Source: Candidatus Altimarinota bacterium | Lineage (GTDB): Bacteria > Patescibacteriota > Gracilibacteria > BD1-5 > UBA6164 | Reading direction: 5' to 3' | Assembly: GCA_027062145.1 (NCBI GenBank) | Contig: JAMOTX010000034.1 | Span: forward strand, 1-7,884 | Length of the DNA stretch: 7,884 nucleotides | Notes under the pieces: model-generated | Databases searched by the model: none | Told to the model about the DNA's origin: nothing | Seen by the model: only the letters and a program-made list of their open reading frames with translations | Position numbers and translations under genes: made by a program | Part shown: positions 1 through 7,788 of the stretch, one piece after another | Position numbering within the stretch: position 1 is the stretch's first letter | Layout of the letters: every line of letters begins with the position of its first letter

Positions 1-151
1 ACTCAAAAATATTATCTATTTCTTCAATTATATGAATAGATATCTCTAATGCTTTTTCTGAAAAAACATTTATTTCCTTATAATCTTTTGAAAGTTCAAC
101 ATCAAATTTATTATAAAGTGATTTTATTTTAGTAAAACTTTTATTATTCAA
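1..151 (-). CDS. Possible 5' end of an unrecognised gene, cut by the window edge
   Basis: An open minus-strand frame of 50 codons runs from a TTG at 149-151 out of the left edge. The visible protein is rich in Lys, Asn, Ile and Glu (for example KSFTKIKSLYNKFDVELSK) and looks like the helical, charged proteins nearby. I do not recognise it. There is no in-frame ATG: the frame is closed by a TAA at 182-184, and the only candidates are TTG (149-151) or the rarer ATT/ATA codons between 158 and 172. The nearest ATG, at 174-176, is in another frame and meets TAA after four codons. No Shine-Dalgarno sequence precedes it. It contains no TGA, but it is too short for that to mean anything. It may be a real gene with a TTG start, a decayed gene, or a chance frame. 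Confidence 0.4.
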   Translation of the reverse strand, partial: MNNKSFTKIKSLYNKFDVELSKDYKEINVFSEKALEISIHIIEEIDNIFE

Positions 152-178
152 ATTAAAAATATTATAAAATATACATTT

Positions 179-208
179 ATTTTAACATAAAATTAAAAAC
201 AATACCAA
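179..208 (-). promoter_or_regulatory. Weak candidate promoter for the leftmost partial gene
   Basis: On the minus strand a TTGGTA (203-208) and a TAAAAT (179-184) are separated by 18 bp. Transcription would start near 172, about 20 nt before the TTG start proposed for the partial frame. Matches of this kind are common in such AT-rich DNA, so this rests mainly on its position. Confidence 0.3.
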
Positions 209-355
209 TAATCAACTATATTTCAATAACGTTAATATATCCTTTAATATTTTATAAACTCAGTTCTAACTTTCTTAACTAACTGGTACTAAATAATAAA
301 TAAAAACTATTTTTTTACTTTTATTCACTTCAAAAACAAAAGACACTCTACTTTT
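209..355. other. Intergenic spacer with no recognised feature
   Basis: These 147 bp lie between the stop codon of the 199-residue gene and the candidate promoter of the leftmost frame. I see no open frame of useful length, no RNA gene and no strong inverted repeat. Unlike the other gene ends in this window, there is no clear terminator hairpin after the stop at 356-358. Only imperfect short repeats and T-runs are present, so the 199-residue gene may be cotranscribed with what lies to the left. Confidence 0.5.
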
Positions 356-955
356 TTATAATGTATTAATTAAATTTTTTGAACTATTTACAATAGTTTT
401 TAATAGTTTTAAAATATCTGCTTTATTTGAATAATAGTCTACAATATCTCACTTAGAATCACCTAATAGTTTTATAACTTTAGATATATTATACATTAAT
501 GATTTATATCTATCCTTTATAATATAATCTAACTCTTTACATTCCTTACATAAAACAAGCTTTTTCTCTATTAGTCATAATCAACTAATAATTTTTTCTA
601 TTTTATTTATATTAGATAAACTATTTATCAATTCTCAATATATTCCATTTGTATATAAATATACTTCTGAACACATGCTTTGAAAATTTTTATTTGTTTT
701 AATTCATTCTATAAAAACTCATTTATTTTTTTCTTTTACTATTTCTTTCTTAAAAAATCATTCATCTTCTAAAAATTTTCTATAAGCATTTGCATTATTA
801 ATATCAGATTTATTTAATTTAACTTTTTTTTGAATACTTCATCAATTTAATATTATTTTTAAAGCCTCTCTTCTCTCTAAAATTGATTTTTGTGTTTCTG
901 TTATATTTTTAATCTTCTTTTTTTCTTCTGGTAATAATAATTCTTCAATTTCCAT
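356..955 (-). CDS. Unrecognised 199-residue protein (UGA read as Gly)
   Basis: The frame runs from ATG (953-955) to TAA (356-358). A TAA stands immediately before the ATG in the same frame, so the start is secure. Under the standard code it is cut by nine TGA codons. Read as Gly they give sequence such as LNGGSIQKK, LEDEGFFKK and IISGLGLIEKK, so 9 of 11 glycines are TGA. I recognise no family. The protein is hydrophilic, rich in Lys, Asn, Ile and Glu, and probably mostly helical. It has no signal peptide or membrane segment. Cysteines occur at 95, 136 and 139, the last two as CKEC, which could be half of a metal site, but no matching second pair is visible. It follows the AAA+ gene but has its own promoter, with a terminator between them, so it is not clearly in that transcription unit. 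No Shine-Dalgarno sequence is present. The gene is supported by the intact frame and by neighbour-like codon use; its function is unknown. Confidence 0.8.
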
Positions 956-986
956 ATTTATATATATTTCTAGATTTAGGACAAAT

Positions 987-1014
987 AATATATGTATATA
1001 TATTAAAAAATCAA
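987..1014 (-). promoter_or_regulatory. Promoter of the 199-residue gene
   Basis: On the minus strand TTGATT (-35, 1009-1014) and TATATT (-10, 987-992) are 16 bp apart, just past the terminator of the AAA+ gene. The predicted start is near 980, giving a leader of about 25 nt without a Shine-Dalgarno sequence. The 16-bp spacing and the TATATT box match the promoter of the RNase R gene. Confidence 0.5.
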
Positions 1015-1021
1015 CAAATAT

Positions 1022-1051
1022 AAAAAGACTGATTTAAAAATCAGTCTTTTT
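1022..1051 (-). terminator. Rho-independent terminator of the AAA+ ATPase gene
   Basis: A perfect 14-bp inverted repeat (1022-1035 with 1038-1051) brackets two bases, so the real loop is probably 4 to 6 nt. It begins 6 bp after the TAA of the AAA+ gene. On the minus strand the stem closes in a run of T followed by ATATTTG. Because the stem also has A/T runs on the other side, it could work in both directions. Confidence 0.85.
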
Positions 1052-1057
1052 GTTTAT

Positions 1058-3241
1058 TTATTTTTTCAAAAGCTCCTCTTCTTTTAATAATTCTTTAACA
1101 ACATTCATAATAGACATTGTTTGTGTACTATTAAGTTCTAGCAATTTGCTCAACTCAATTTTTATATGATTCATGATATCTATAATATCATCATTCACTT
1201 CTCTATTTGCAATATTTTGCTTAATTGCTAACATTACAAATTCAAAGTCATCTTGAAAAAGATTTAAAAGTTTATCTTTCCAATTTGTTTCATTTCCATC
1301 TGAGTTAAAATTAATGTTAATAGTTATAGATTTATCAACAGTTTTTTTTGTTTTTTCAGATTTTTCTTCTGCATCAGTTTTTTTTGTCTGAACCTTTTTA
1401 TGAGCTATTTGTTTCTCAGGTGGAATAGTAGCATGAAGTTTACTATATTCTCTATGTAAAACAACCAATATAATAGTCATTTCACTATCACTAAGATCTC
1501 TATTTACTAATTTAGACGCATATTCAACAATAGGTTGAATTATATCTTGTTTAGTTCCTGCACCTGCCTTAATCATAGCTTTTACATCTTTGTTTGTTTC
1601 AAAGTATTTTCTCATATACTTTTCTACATATCTAATCATACCATTAAATGCATGTATTTTATCATCATCATTCCATAATCTAACAGATGAAGATTCTAAA
1701 TGAAGTTCATTATAACTTTCTTCATATTGATTATACTTATCTTCAAGAATTTGATACTTAAGTAATTCAAAATCTTTACTTTGATAACCAAAAGTTATAA
1801 GAACAGTTTCAGTATTTTTAAGCTCTTCTTCAAAATTAACATCAAGCGTCTCTCTATGAGTTAGTAAGGCTGCATAATATTTTAAATTTGGCAACATAAC
1901 ATCTCTTTGAGTAATAAGCATTGATTTTTCTTTTAAAGAAACGATAGCTTCTTGTTGATCAAGATTTGTTTTTCTTTTTTCAAGATCTTTTTTATACTTT
2001 TGCTCTCTATTTAATGCTTTAATGTTTTGAGAAATACCAAGTTGAGTTTTAAATTTACCTTTTTTTGTAACAGTAACTTTTATTTCAACAACCTTATATC
2101 CTGTTTTTTCCTCTCTTTCATCAACTTCACCATTAAATCTAAGTCTTGTAAAAAGTGTTACAATTTCAGAGTTAAATGTTTTAACCAGTCTTCTACCACC
2201 CTCATTTGAATCAAATGCAAGATCAACCAAATAATTTTTTAATTTTTTAGTTAAATGCAATCGAATACCAGTTTCTTTAAATAGTTCATTATGATTTAAA
2301 AGACTTAAATGAATTCTTTCTAAAAACTGACCTCTTCTAAGTGGTTTAAAAGGAATAATATCAATTCTATTTACAAATTCTGCAGTAAAAATACCAGTTT
2401 CTTTAATCTTTTTTTTATAAAAACTAGGATTAAAAGCTTTACTAATATTTACTGTATTCTTAATCATTCCAACTGTACCAGTTCCTTCCATCATAGATTG
2501 GATATCATGAGAACCAATATTTGATGTCAAAATAAAAATTGTATTTCTAAAATCAATCTTTGTTCCATCCATAAGTATCATATTTCCATTATCGAAAATA
2601 CCATAAAACATTTTGAAAAAATCTGGATCAGCTTTTTCAAATTCATCAAGTAAAATAATACTTGGCAAATGAGTTCTATCGTAATCGACAATATTTTTAA
2701 ATAATGGATGGAGTGAATTTCTTTTTATTGCAGCATTCGTATGAGAAAATACAAAATCAGGATGCAATAAAGCTTTATCACCATAGCCTTTATATCCTGG
2801 AGGAGCACCTTTTAATCTTGCACTTTCATGTGAATTTGTAAAAAGATTACAGTCGATTTTACATTCATCAAAATCAATATTTTGATCACCATACATAACT
2901 CTGAACATTGCTCTTGCAATCTGTGTTTTTCCTACACCTGTTGGACCAGGAAACAATAATACAGAAATAGGGCTAGTTCTATTTGGATCATAAGCCAAAG
3001 TTGAAGTAAGAGCTGATGCTAGTACTTTTTTAGCTAACTCTTGTCCAATTACCATTTTTCCAACTTCTAACATAAAATCAGCAACCATTGGTGATAATTT
3101 TTTAGGATTAGCACTGTAATAATGCTTAACTGGTTTTTCTTTTGGTAAAGAAATTTTATTTTTTTCAACTAAATCATCTAATGGTGTTTTAGTATCGACA
3201 ACAGTTTGTTTACCACTTTTTTCTAATTCATTATCTGACAT
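1058..3241 (-). CDS. AAA+ ATPase, ClpB/ClpA second-domain type, with long C-terminal extension
   Basis: A 727-residue protein with one AAA+ module of the Clp/Hsp100 second-domain type. Visible motifs are Walker A GPTGVGKT (99-106), a substrate-gripping pore loop GAPPGYKGYGD (145-155), Walker B IILLDE (195-200), sensor 1 TSN (239-241), an arginine-finger motif EFVNRID (288-294, R292) and a sensor-2-like GGRR (348-351). The family works as ATP-driven rings that unfold or remodel proteins, so that role is inferred here. ClpB itself is about 860 residues with two ATPase domains; this protein has one. The first 50 residues are a short charged tail with no Clp N-domain. Residues from about 400 to 727 are unrecognised: a charged, probably coiled-coil part (about 405-445), a Lys/Thr-rich linker (about 610-640) and C-terminal helices. 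I see no clear ClpP-binding loop, signal peptide or membrane segment. All 32 glycines are GGN and none is TGA, unlike every neighbour. It also has a Shine-Dalgarno sequence, which fixes the ATG at 3239-3241. Confidence 0.93.
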   Translation of the reverse strand: MSDNELEKSGKQTVVDTKTPLDDLVEKNKISLPKEKPVKHYYSANPKKLSPMVADFMLEVGKMVIGQELAKKVLASALTSTLAYDPNRTSPISVLLFPGPTGVGKTQIARAMFRVMYGDQNIDFDECKIDCNLFTNSHESARLKGAPPGYKGYGDKALLHPDFVFSHTNAAIKRNSLHPLFKNIVDYDRTHLPSIILLDEFEKADPDFFKMFYGIFDNGNMILMDGTKIDFRNTIFILTSNIGSHDIQSMMEGTGTVGMIKNTVNISKAFNPSFYKKKIKETGIFTAEFVNRIDIIPFKPLRRGQFLERIHLSLLNHNELFKETGIRLHLTKKLKNYLVDLAFDSNEGGRRLVKTFNSEIVTLFTRLRFNGEVDEREEKTGYKVVEIKVTVTKKGKFKTQLGISQNIKALNREQKYKKDLEKRKTNLDQQEAIVSLKEKSMLITQRDVMLPNLKYYAALLTHRETLDVNFEEELKNTETVLITFGYQSKDFELLKYQILEDKYNQYEESYNELHLESSSVRLWNDDDKIHAFNGMIRYVEKYMRKYFETNKDVKAMIKAGAGTKQDIIQPIVEYASKLVNRDLSDSEMTIILVVLHREYSKLHATIPPEKQIAHKKVQTKKTDAEEKSEKTKKTVDKSITININFNSDGNETNWKDKLLNLFQDDFEFVMLAIKQNIANREVNDDIIDIMNHIKIELSKLLELNSTQTMSIMNVVKELLKEEELLKK

Positions 3242-3247
3242 AATAAA

Positions 3248-3254
3248 TCCTTTT
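3248..3254 (-). promoter_or_regulatory. Shine-Dalgarno site of the AAA+ gene
   Basis: AAAAGGA lies six bases before the ATG on the minus strand. None of the other three complete genes in the window has a comparable site, which makes this one unusual as well as helpful for choosing the start. Confidence 0.75.
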
Positions 3255-3275
3255 GTTTTAATTTTTGGTTTTTTA

Positions 3276-3301
3276 TAATGAGAAAGAAACCTTTCTCATT
3301 A
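3276..3301 (-). promoter_or_regulatory. Perfect hairpin in the AAA+ gene leader: mRNA structure or operator
   Basis: TAATGAGAAAG and its exact complement (3276-3286 and 3291-3301) form an 11-bp stem with a 4-base loop. It sits just downstream of the -10 box, so it would start about 8 nt from the 5' end of the predicted transcript, with some 35 nt between its base and the ATG. Neither strand has a T-run after it, so it is not a normal terminator. It could be a 5' stabilising or thermosensing hairpin, or a protein-binding operator at the promoter. It is not the CIRCE element of heat-shock genes, which has 9-bp arms, a 9-base spacer and another sequence. Confidence 0.6.
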
Positions 3302-3315
3302 CAAAAGACTAAAAT

Positions 3316-3343
3316 ATTATACATAATAATAACTGTTTAGCAA
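3316..3343 (-). promoter_or_regulatory. Promoter of the AAA+ gene
   Basis: On the minus strand TTGCTA (-35, 3338-3343) and a consensus TATAAT (-10, 3316-3321) are 16 bp apart. The -10 is preceded by TATG, the extended -10 signature. The predicted start is near 3309, giving a leader of about 68 nt that begins almost directly with the hairpin at 3276-3301. This is the best -10 region in the window. Confidence 0.65.
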
Positions 3344-3360
3344 GAATTTTTAAGCAAAAT

Positions 3361-3387
3361 AAAATACTAGTTTAAAACTAGTATTTT
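3361..3387 (-). terminator. Terminator of the RNase R / beta-CASP operon, overlapping the stop codon
   Basis: A perfect 13-bp inverted repeat (3361-3373 with 3375-3387) includes the first two bases of the stop codon of the beta-CASP gene. On the minus strand the stem ends in ATTTT followed by ATTTTGCTT, a broken T-run. The stem is AT-rich with a CTAG core, so termination may be incomplete. The AAA+ gene has a separate promoter immediately beyond it. Confidence 0.75.
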
Positions 3388-5686
3388 ATAATTTTATAAC
3401 TACCTCTTCATATAGATTTGGTATTATAACATTAACTCTTGAACAAACATTTCTAACAGCATCTGCTAAAATAGTTCTAGTTGGTCATCAATGATTTAAA
3501 GCTAATATTGCTTTTTTTGAATAATTAATTTGTTTTCATAATTCTTCAACTAAATCATCATGTCATATATGAGAAGAATATCACTTAACTTGTGACACAC
3601 TACATTTTACATCATAAATTTCTCATTCGATAATAACTTGCTTATCTCATGTTAAAATTTTATTTCAAATAGTTCATAATGCTTGATATCATGTAAAAAT
3701 AATTTTTGCATTTGTATCAGAAATAATCTCTTTTAAATGATTGATAACAGCTCATCATTGTAACATTCAACCCGAAGAAATTATTATTTCTTTTGATTTA
3801 GCTCTTTTATCTTTATATAGATTTTTATGTTCTCATTTTTCTAAAACTCTAACTATTTCTTTTCAAAATAATTCTTTTTGAATCAATCAATCAAGAAGTT
3901 TATATTTATCTCAAAGATTTTCTAAAAATATATCATTAATTCTTTTTCAAAGTGGAGAATCTAAAATAATAGAGTCTAAAAACACAGTAGAAAATGAATT
4001 CATTTCAGTTGATAATATATTTATAGAATTAAATAAATTATCTCTTTGTACTATCTCTTCATCAGTTACATTATCTCATTTAGCTAATAATGCTTTATAA
4101 GAAATATTTAATTTTTTAAATTCTTTTTTAACTTTTTTAAGTTTATTTATTCCATTTTTGTTTTCTATTTTATTTTCTATTAGTTCAACAATTATTTCTT
4201 GAATTCTTTGCATTGAAAATGCTGGGATTAATACTTTTCATTCTGTTGAATTAATTTCTTCCAAAAATCTAATAAACTCTTCTTGTTTAGACGGATGATT
4301 ACGTCCAGAGTAAGTTGATTCTGATTGATAATAATCGAGCCTTAATTCAGGGATTTCTGGTGTACCTGATAGATTAGGATCAGTAGTTTTTCATCTATCT
4401 CATCAAAATCAAAAATTTTTATGTTCCTTAACTATATTTGTATAACCATGGTGATTTCAATTATTTTTAACAAAATCTCAACCAGTAATATGTTCAACTT
4501 TTTTAGTAACAGCAGTGATAACTAATGAAACAGATCATTCAATATGTCATGCATCATAAAATCTTAATTTAAAGGCTTCAACAACCTTTTCATTAGGATG
4601 ATTAAATGCTGATTTTAATAATAAAGATGCTGTTTCTACATCTTCTTTAGTATATTTTAATTCTGGAATTAAAATCTTTAAATTATCTATATCTTTTCTT
4701 GAATTAATATCATATTTATCAAGTATAGTTATGGCTTCTCATACAGTAAAATCTTCATTATCTATATAATCTGTTTCAGCATTTTTTATTCATAATGCTA
4801 CCCTAAGTTTTGTTCTTAATTCTTTATTTTCTTTTGAAATTTCATATATTTCATCTATATGAGAATTCCATTTTGATATAATTGATGTTTTTAAATGAGG
4901 CATAATAAATATTGATTTATTATATTCATTATTTTTTACCATTTCTGGTATTTGATCTATAATATCAGAATCAATATTAGTTAAACAAATGTGATTCATC
5001 AAATCCATTTCTTCTCATATTTCTAATGTAGAAACCAAACTCATAGTTTTATATATATCATCCATATCATATAATAAAGTTGGAATACTGTCATTTAAGG
5101 CTTTTTCTATATCAGATTCTGATTCAACGTCCATTTTCTTCAAAAAATCTTTAGCTTCTTTTAATAATTTTTTAGGATCTGATTTTCATACGATTTTATT
5201 TAATGCATTTTCTTTCTTTTGTTTTTCTTCTTTATTTAATCATTTTTCTCTGATTTCTTTTTCTAATTTAACTAATTTTAAAAATCTTCTTAACTTTAAT
5301 CATTTTGTTTTATTATCTTTTTCAAGAGATTCTATTTTATCCTTTGTTAATTTAACATAATCACTAAGCATTATCACCATTAATTGCTTTGTAATATTAG
5401 ACATAACAATTTCTCATTTAAATCATTTTTTAACTAATAATGGCAGTCTTCAAATATGATCCATATGAGCATGAGTAATCACTAAATAATCAGTTTTAAT
5501 TGCTTCTTCATCTACTTTATTATTTAATTCAGCTTCTCTCAATCATCATTGATTCATTCAAAAATCAATTAATACTTTTATTCCATCAAAAATTTCTGCT
5601 GTCATTAAAGTAGCTGATCAAGTAAGACTAGATCATTGTTTTTCATCTTCAATTCATCAAAGATATTTTATCTTTACATTTGCCAT
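3386..5686 (-). CDS. Metallo-beta-lactamase/beta-CASP nuclease, CPSF/Cft2 type (UGA read as Gly)
   Basis: A 766-residue protein from ATG (5684-5686) to TAA (3386-3388), once 44 TGA codons are read as Gly (44 of 51 glycines). The metallo-beta-lactamase motifs are LIDFGM (D41), THAHMDHIGRLP (H72, H74, D76, H77), DAGHIEGS (H381) and GGDF (D404). The beta-CASP part has YQSESTYSGRNHP (454-465), IPAFSMQR (487-494), LDSPL (motif A, D576), SSGGMLQGG (637-645) leading to H650 (motif B), FTGYQALGTIGNKI (664-677) and YSSHIGHDD (motif C, H706). All metal-binding and catalytic motifs are present, so it should be an active zinc-dependent RNase acting in the cytoplasm; exo- or endonuclease action cannot be told from sequence. 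About 310 residues separate H72 from H381, against roughly 70-90 in typical relatives, so a charged helical insert of some 220 residues fills about 115-365. The KH domains of archaeal aCPSF1 are absent. The gene begins 20 bp after RNase R with no promoter between, so the two are probably cotranscribed. Confidence 0.93.
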
Positions 5687-5706
5687 AATTTTTAAATTAG
5701 AATTTA

Positions 5707-7689
5707 TTATTTAACTATATCAAAATTTATAATCATTTTTACTTCATCTACTGAAGTAATTTTTATCTTCACATCATCTCAAACATTATATGAATCTCAA
5801 TTAGAATCTTTTAACTCAAACAATATAGCTTTTTCTCATACTGACTCTAAACTATATCTTTTTTCATCTTTAATAACTCATGTAATAGTGTTTTCTAGTT
5901 CAACAAATACTCATCTTTGATCGATTCATGCAAAATATCAATTAAATTCTTGACCTATTTTATCAATCATATATTTAACTCACATCATTTTATTTACTTC
6001 TCTTTCTATTTTTACAGATAAATCTTGTTGCATACTAGATCTTTCAGCTACATGTTCTAATATTGATTCATAATGATAATCCCTGTCCTCTGGTAATTCT
6101 CATTTATTAGTAATACATTCCTTTATTATTCTATGAATTTGTAAATCAGGATATCTTCTAATTGGTGATGTAAAATGACTATAATAATCAATTGCTAAAC
6201 CAAAATGTCATTCTCTTTGATGAGTATAATTTGCTTTTTGCATAGTTAACAAAATAGCTTTTTCTAAAAACCTTTGTTTGGGATGTCATTCTATTTCTGA
6301 TAATAATTTTGAAAAATCTGACGAACTAGGTGAAGTAGTTATTTTTAAATTTGTTTCTAATATAGTTAAAATTTCATTTAATTTTTCTATTAATTCTCCT
6401 TTTGGAGTTAAATGTGTTCTATGTAAAAAAGGTGTAGATTTAAATTTTTCTGATACAGTTCTATTTGCAGCAACCATATACGCCTTAATCTCATCATGTG
6501 AAGGATATTTTAGGTAAGGCTTAAAATCAATAGGATTTCATTGTTCATTTACTATTACTTTTGTTTCTGAAAAATCAAATTCAAGCTCTCAATTATCTCT
6601 CGTATTTTTATTTAAAATATCAGCTAATTTATTTGAATCATCAACTAAATCTACTAAATCTTTATCTATTTCTCATCAAAATAGTAATTCTTTTCATTTT
6701 ATTAAACTTCATTCTTTTATCTCTTCTATTTCTTTATATGTTGTTCTAAAATTTGTATTTATAATAGATTCATAAACTTCTGACCTATCAATATCAATAT
6801 TTCAATCATTATCAATCAACATTTCACAAGTTAATGTAAGCTTATCTGTATTTGGGTTAAGACTACATAAATCATTTGAAAGTTTTTCATGTAACATTGG
6901 AATAACATTATCTATCAAATAATGTGAAGTTCCTCTCTCTAATGCCTCAATATCAATATTTCAATCTTCTTTAACATAATGAGTTACATCAGCAATATGA
7001 ACATATAACTTATATCAATCATCTCATAAATCTTCAATACTTATAGCATCATCTAAATCTTTACTATCAGCTCCATCAATAGTTATTGTAAATAATTCTC
7101 TTAAATCTTTTCTTTTTAAAATTTCAGTTTCTTCTATTTTTCATTCTAATGATTCAACTTCCTCCAAAACTTCTTTAGGCCATACTACTCTAGCTCATTC
7201 TTCAGCTGCCACCTTAAAAATATCAATTCTACTATTATCTTTGAAAAAATCTATTGCTCATTTTAATTGATCTCATGCTCTTTGAGTAATTTCTTTTACT
7301 AATCCACTTTTGTTTCCTTTTTCGTCAACAATTATTGAAAAACTAACTTTATCTCAATTTTTCATTCATAGTAAATCACCATTTGAAACAAAAATATCAT
7401 CATTTTTTCTTGAATATTTAATATAACCTCATTTTCAATTAGAAGCTTTACGATATATTCATTTAAATAATTCTACATTTTCTGAAATATTTTCTACTAA
7501 ATCTTTCGTTTCATCTATTACTGAAACTATTTTATACATAACCATATTTGGATTTGTAGAATAATTTTCAGCTTCAACTAAATCACCAGACATAGCACCA
7601 TTCTCATCACCTGTCATTATAAGATATTCTTCATCTATTAATCAAAAACCTCCAAAATCTTTAAATTCTCAAGTAATTTTATCAGCCAT
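5707..7689 (-). CDS. rnr: Ribonuclease R, 3'-5' exoribonuclease (UGA read as Gly)
   Basis: A 660-residue RNase II/RNB-family protein from ATG (7687-7689, preceded by two in-frame TAA codons) to TAA (5707-5709). RNase R degrades structured RNA processively from the 3' end, using magnesium. Domains in order are a degenerate OB/cold-shock region (about 1-65), a cold-shock domain with GYIKYSRKNDDIFVSNGD (88-105), the RNB catalytic domain (about 200-520) and a C-terminal S1 domain (about 578-655). The four catalytic aspartates are D205, D211, D213 and D214 in IDGADSKDLDD. VHIADVTHYV (230-239), EKLSNDLCSLNPN (268-280) and HFTSPIRRYPDL (505-516) are family hallmarks. E. coli RNase R is about 810 residues; this one lacks the extra N-terminal helix-turn-helix region and the basic tail. 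By hand count 32 of 46 glycines are TGA, including conserved S1 positions 584, 588, 593 and 604, while W170 is TGG. No Shine-Dalgarno sequence is visible. It heads an operon with the beta-CASP nuclease. Confidence 0.95.
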
Positions 7690-7718
7690 AATATAAATGT
7701 TAGATTATTAATACAATA

Positions 7719-7746
7719 AATATAAAACAAAAAAATAAATAGTCAA
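7719..7746 (-). promoter_or_regulatory. Promoter of the RNase R / beta-CASP operon
   Basis: On the minus strand TTGACT (-35, 7741-7746) and TATATT (-10, 7719-7724) are 16 bp apart, each one base from consensus. The -35 box lies inside one arm of the upstream gene's terminator hairpin. The predicted start is near 7712, giving a leader of about 23 nt with no Shine-Dalgarno sequence. Confidence 0.65.
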
Positions 7747-7770
7747 AAGATAATTTGACTATTTATTTTT
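7731..7770 (-). terminator. Terminator of the rightmost gene
   Basis: A perfect 17-bp stem (7731-7747 with 7754-7770) and 6-base loop, starting 18 bp after the TAA of the partial gene at the right edge. The descending arm ends in a run of seven T counting the bases just outside the stem. The A-run on the other side would let it act in both directions. It is the longest hairpin in the window. Confidence 0.85.
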
Positions 7771-7788
7771 ATATTGTCTTACTTGTTT

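Noticed and set aside
985..1008. TA-rich alternating stretch as a repeat or origin element
   Set aside because: It is short, overlaps the promoter of the 199-residue gene, and such runs are expected in DNA this AT-rich.
2027..2209. A 60-codon plus-strand open frame
   Set aside because: It is antisense to the AAA+ gene and its Phe/Asn/Ser-rich translation has no family features.
3276..3301. A terminator between the operon and the AAA+ gene
   Set aside because: The stem is perfect, but no T-run follows on either strand, and it lies downstream of the AAA+ promoter, inside the predicted leader.
4790..5008. A separate 72-residue minus-strand gene
   Set aside because: It is only the piece of the beta-CASP gene between two TGA codons, in the same frame.
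6286..6477. A separate 63-residue minus-strand gene
   Set aside because: It is an internal segment of RNase R, in the same frame, starting at an internal Met of the RNB domain.
6278..6749. Two plus-strand open frames of 79 and 62 codons (6278-6517, 6561-6749)
   Set aside because: Both lie antisense to the RNase R gene, have biased Leu/Ile/Phe/Tyr-rich or patternless translations, and lack start signals.
3386..7689. A run of pseudogenes full of stop codons
   Set aside because: All interruptions are TGA, none is TAA or TAG, and they sit on conserved glycines. The two frames are continuous and of normal family length under code 25.
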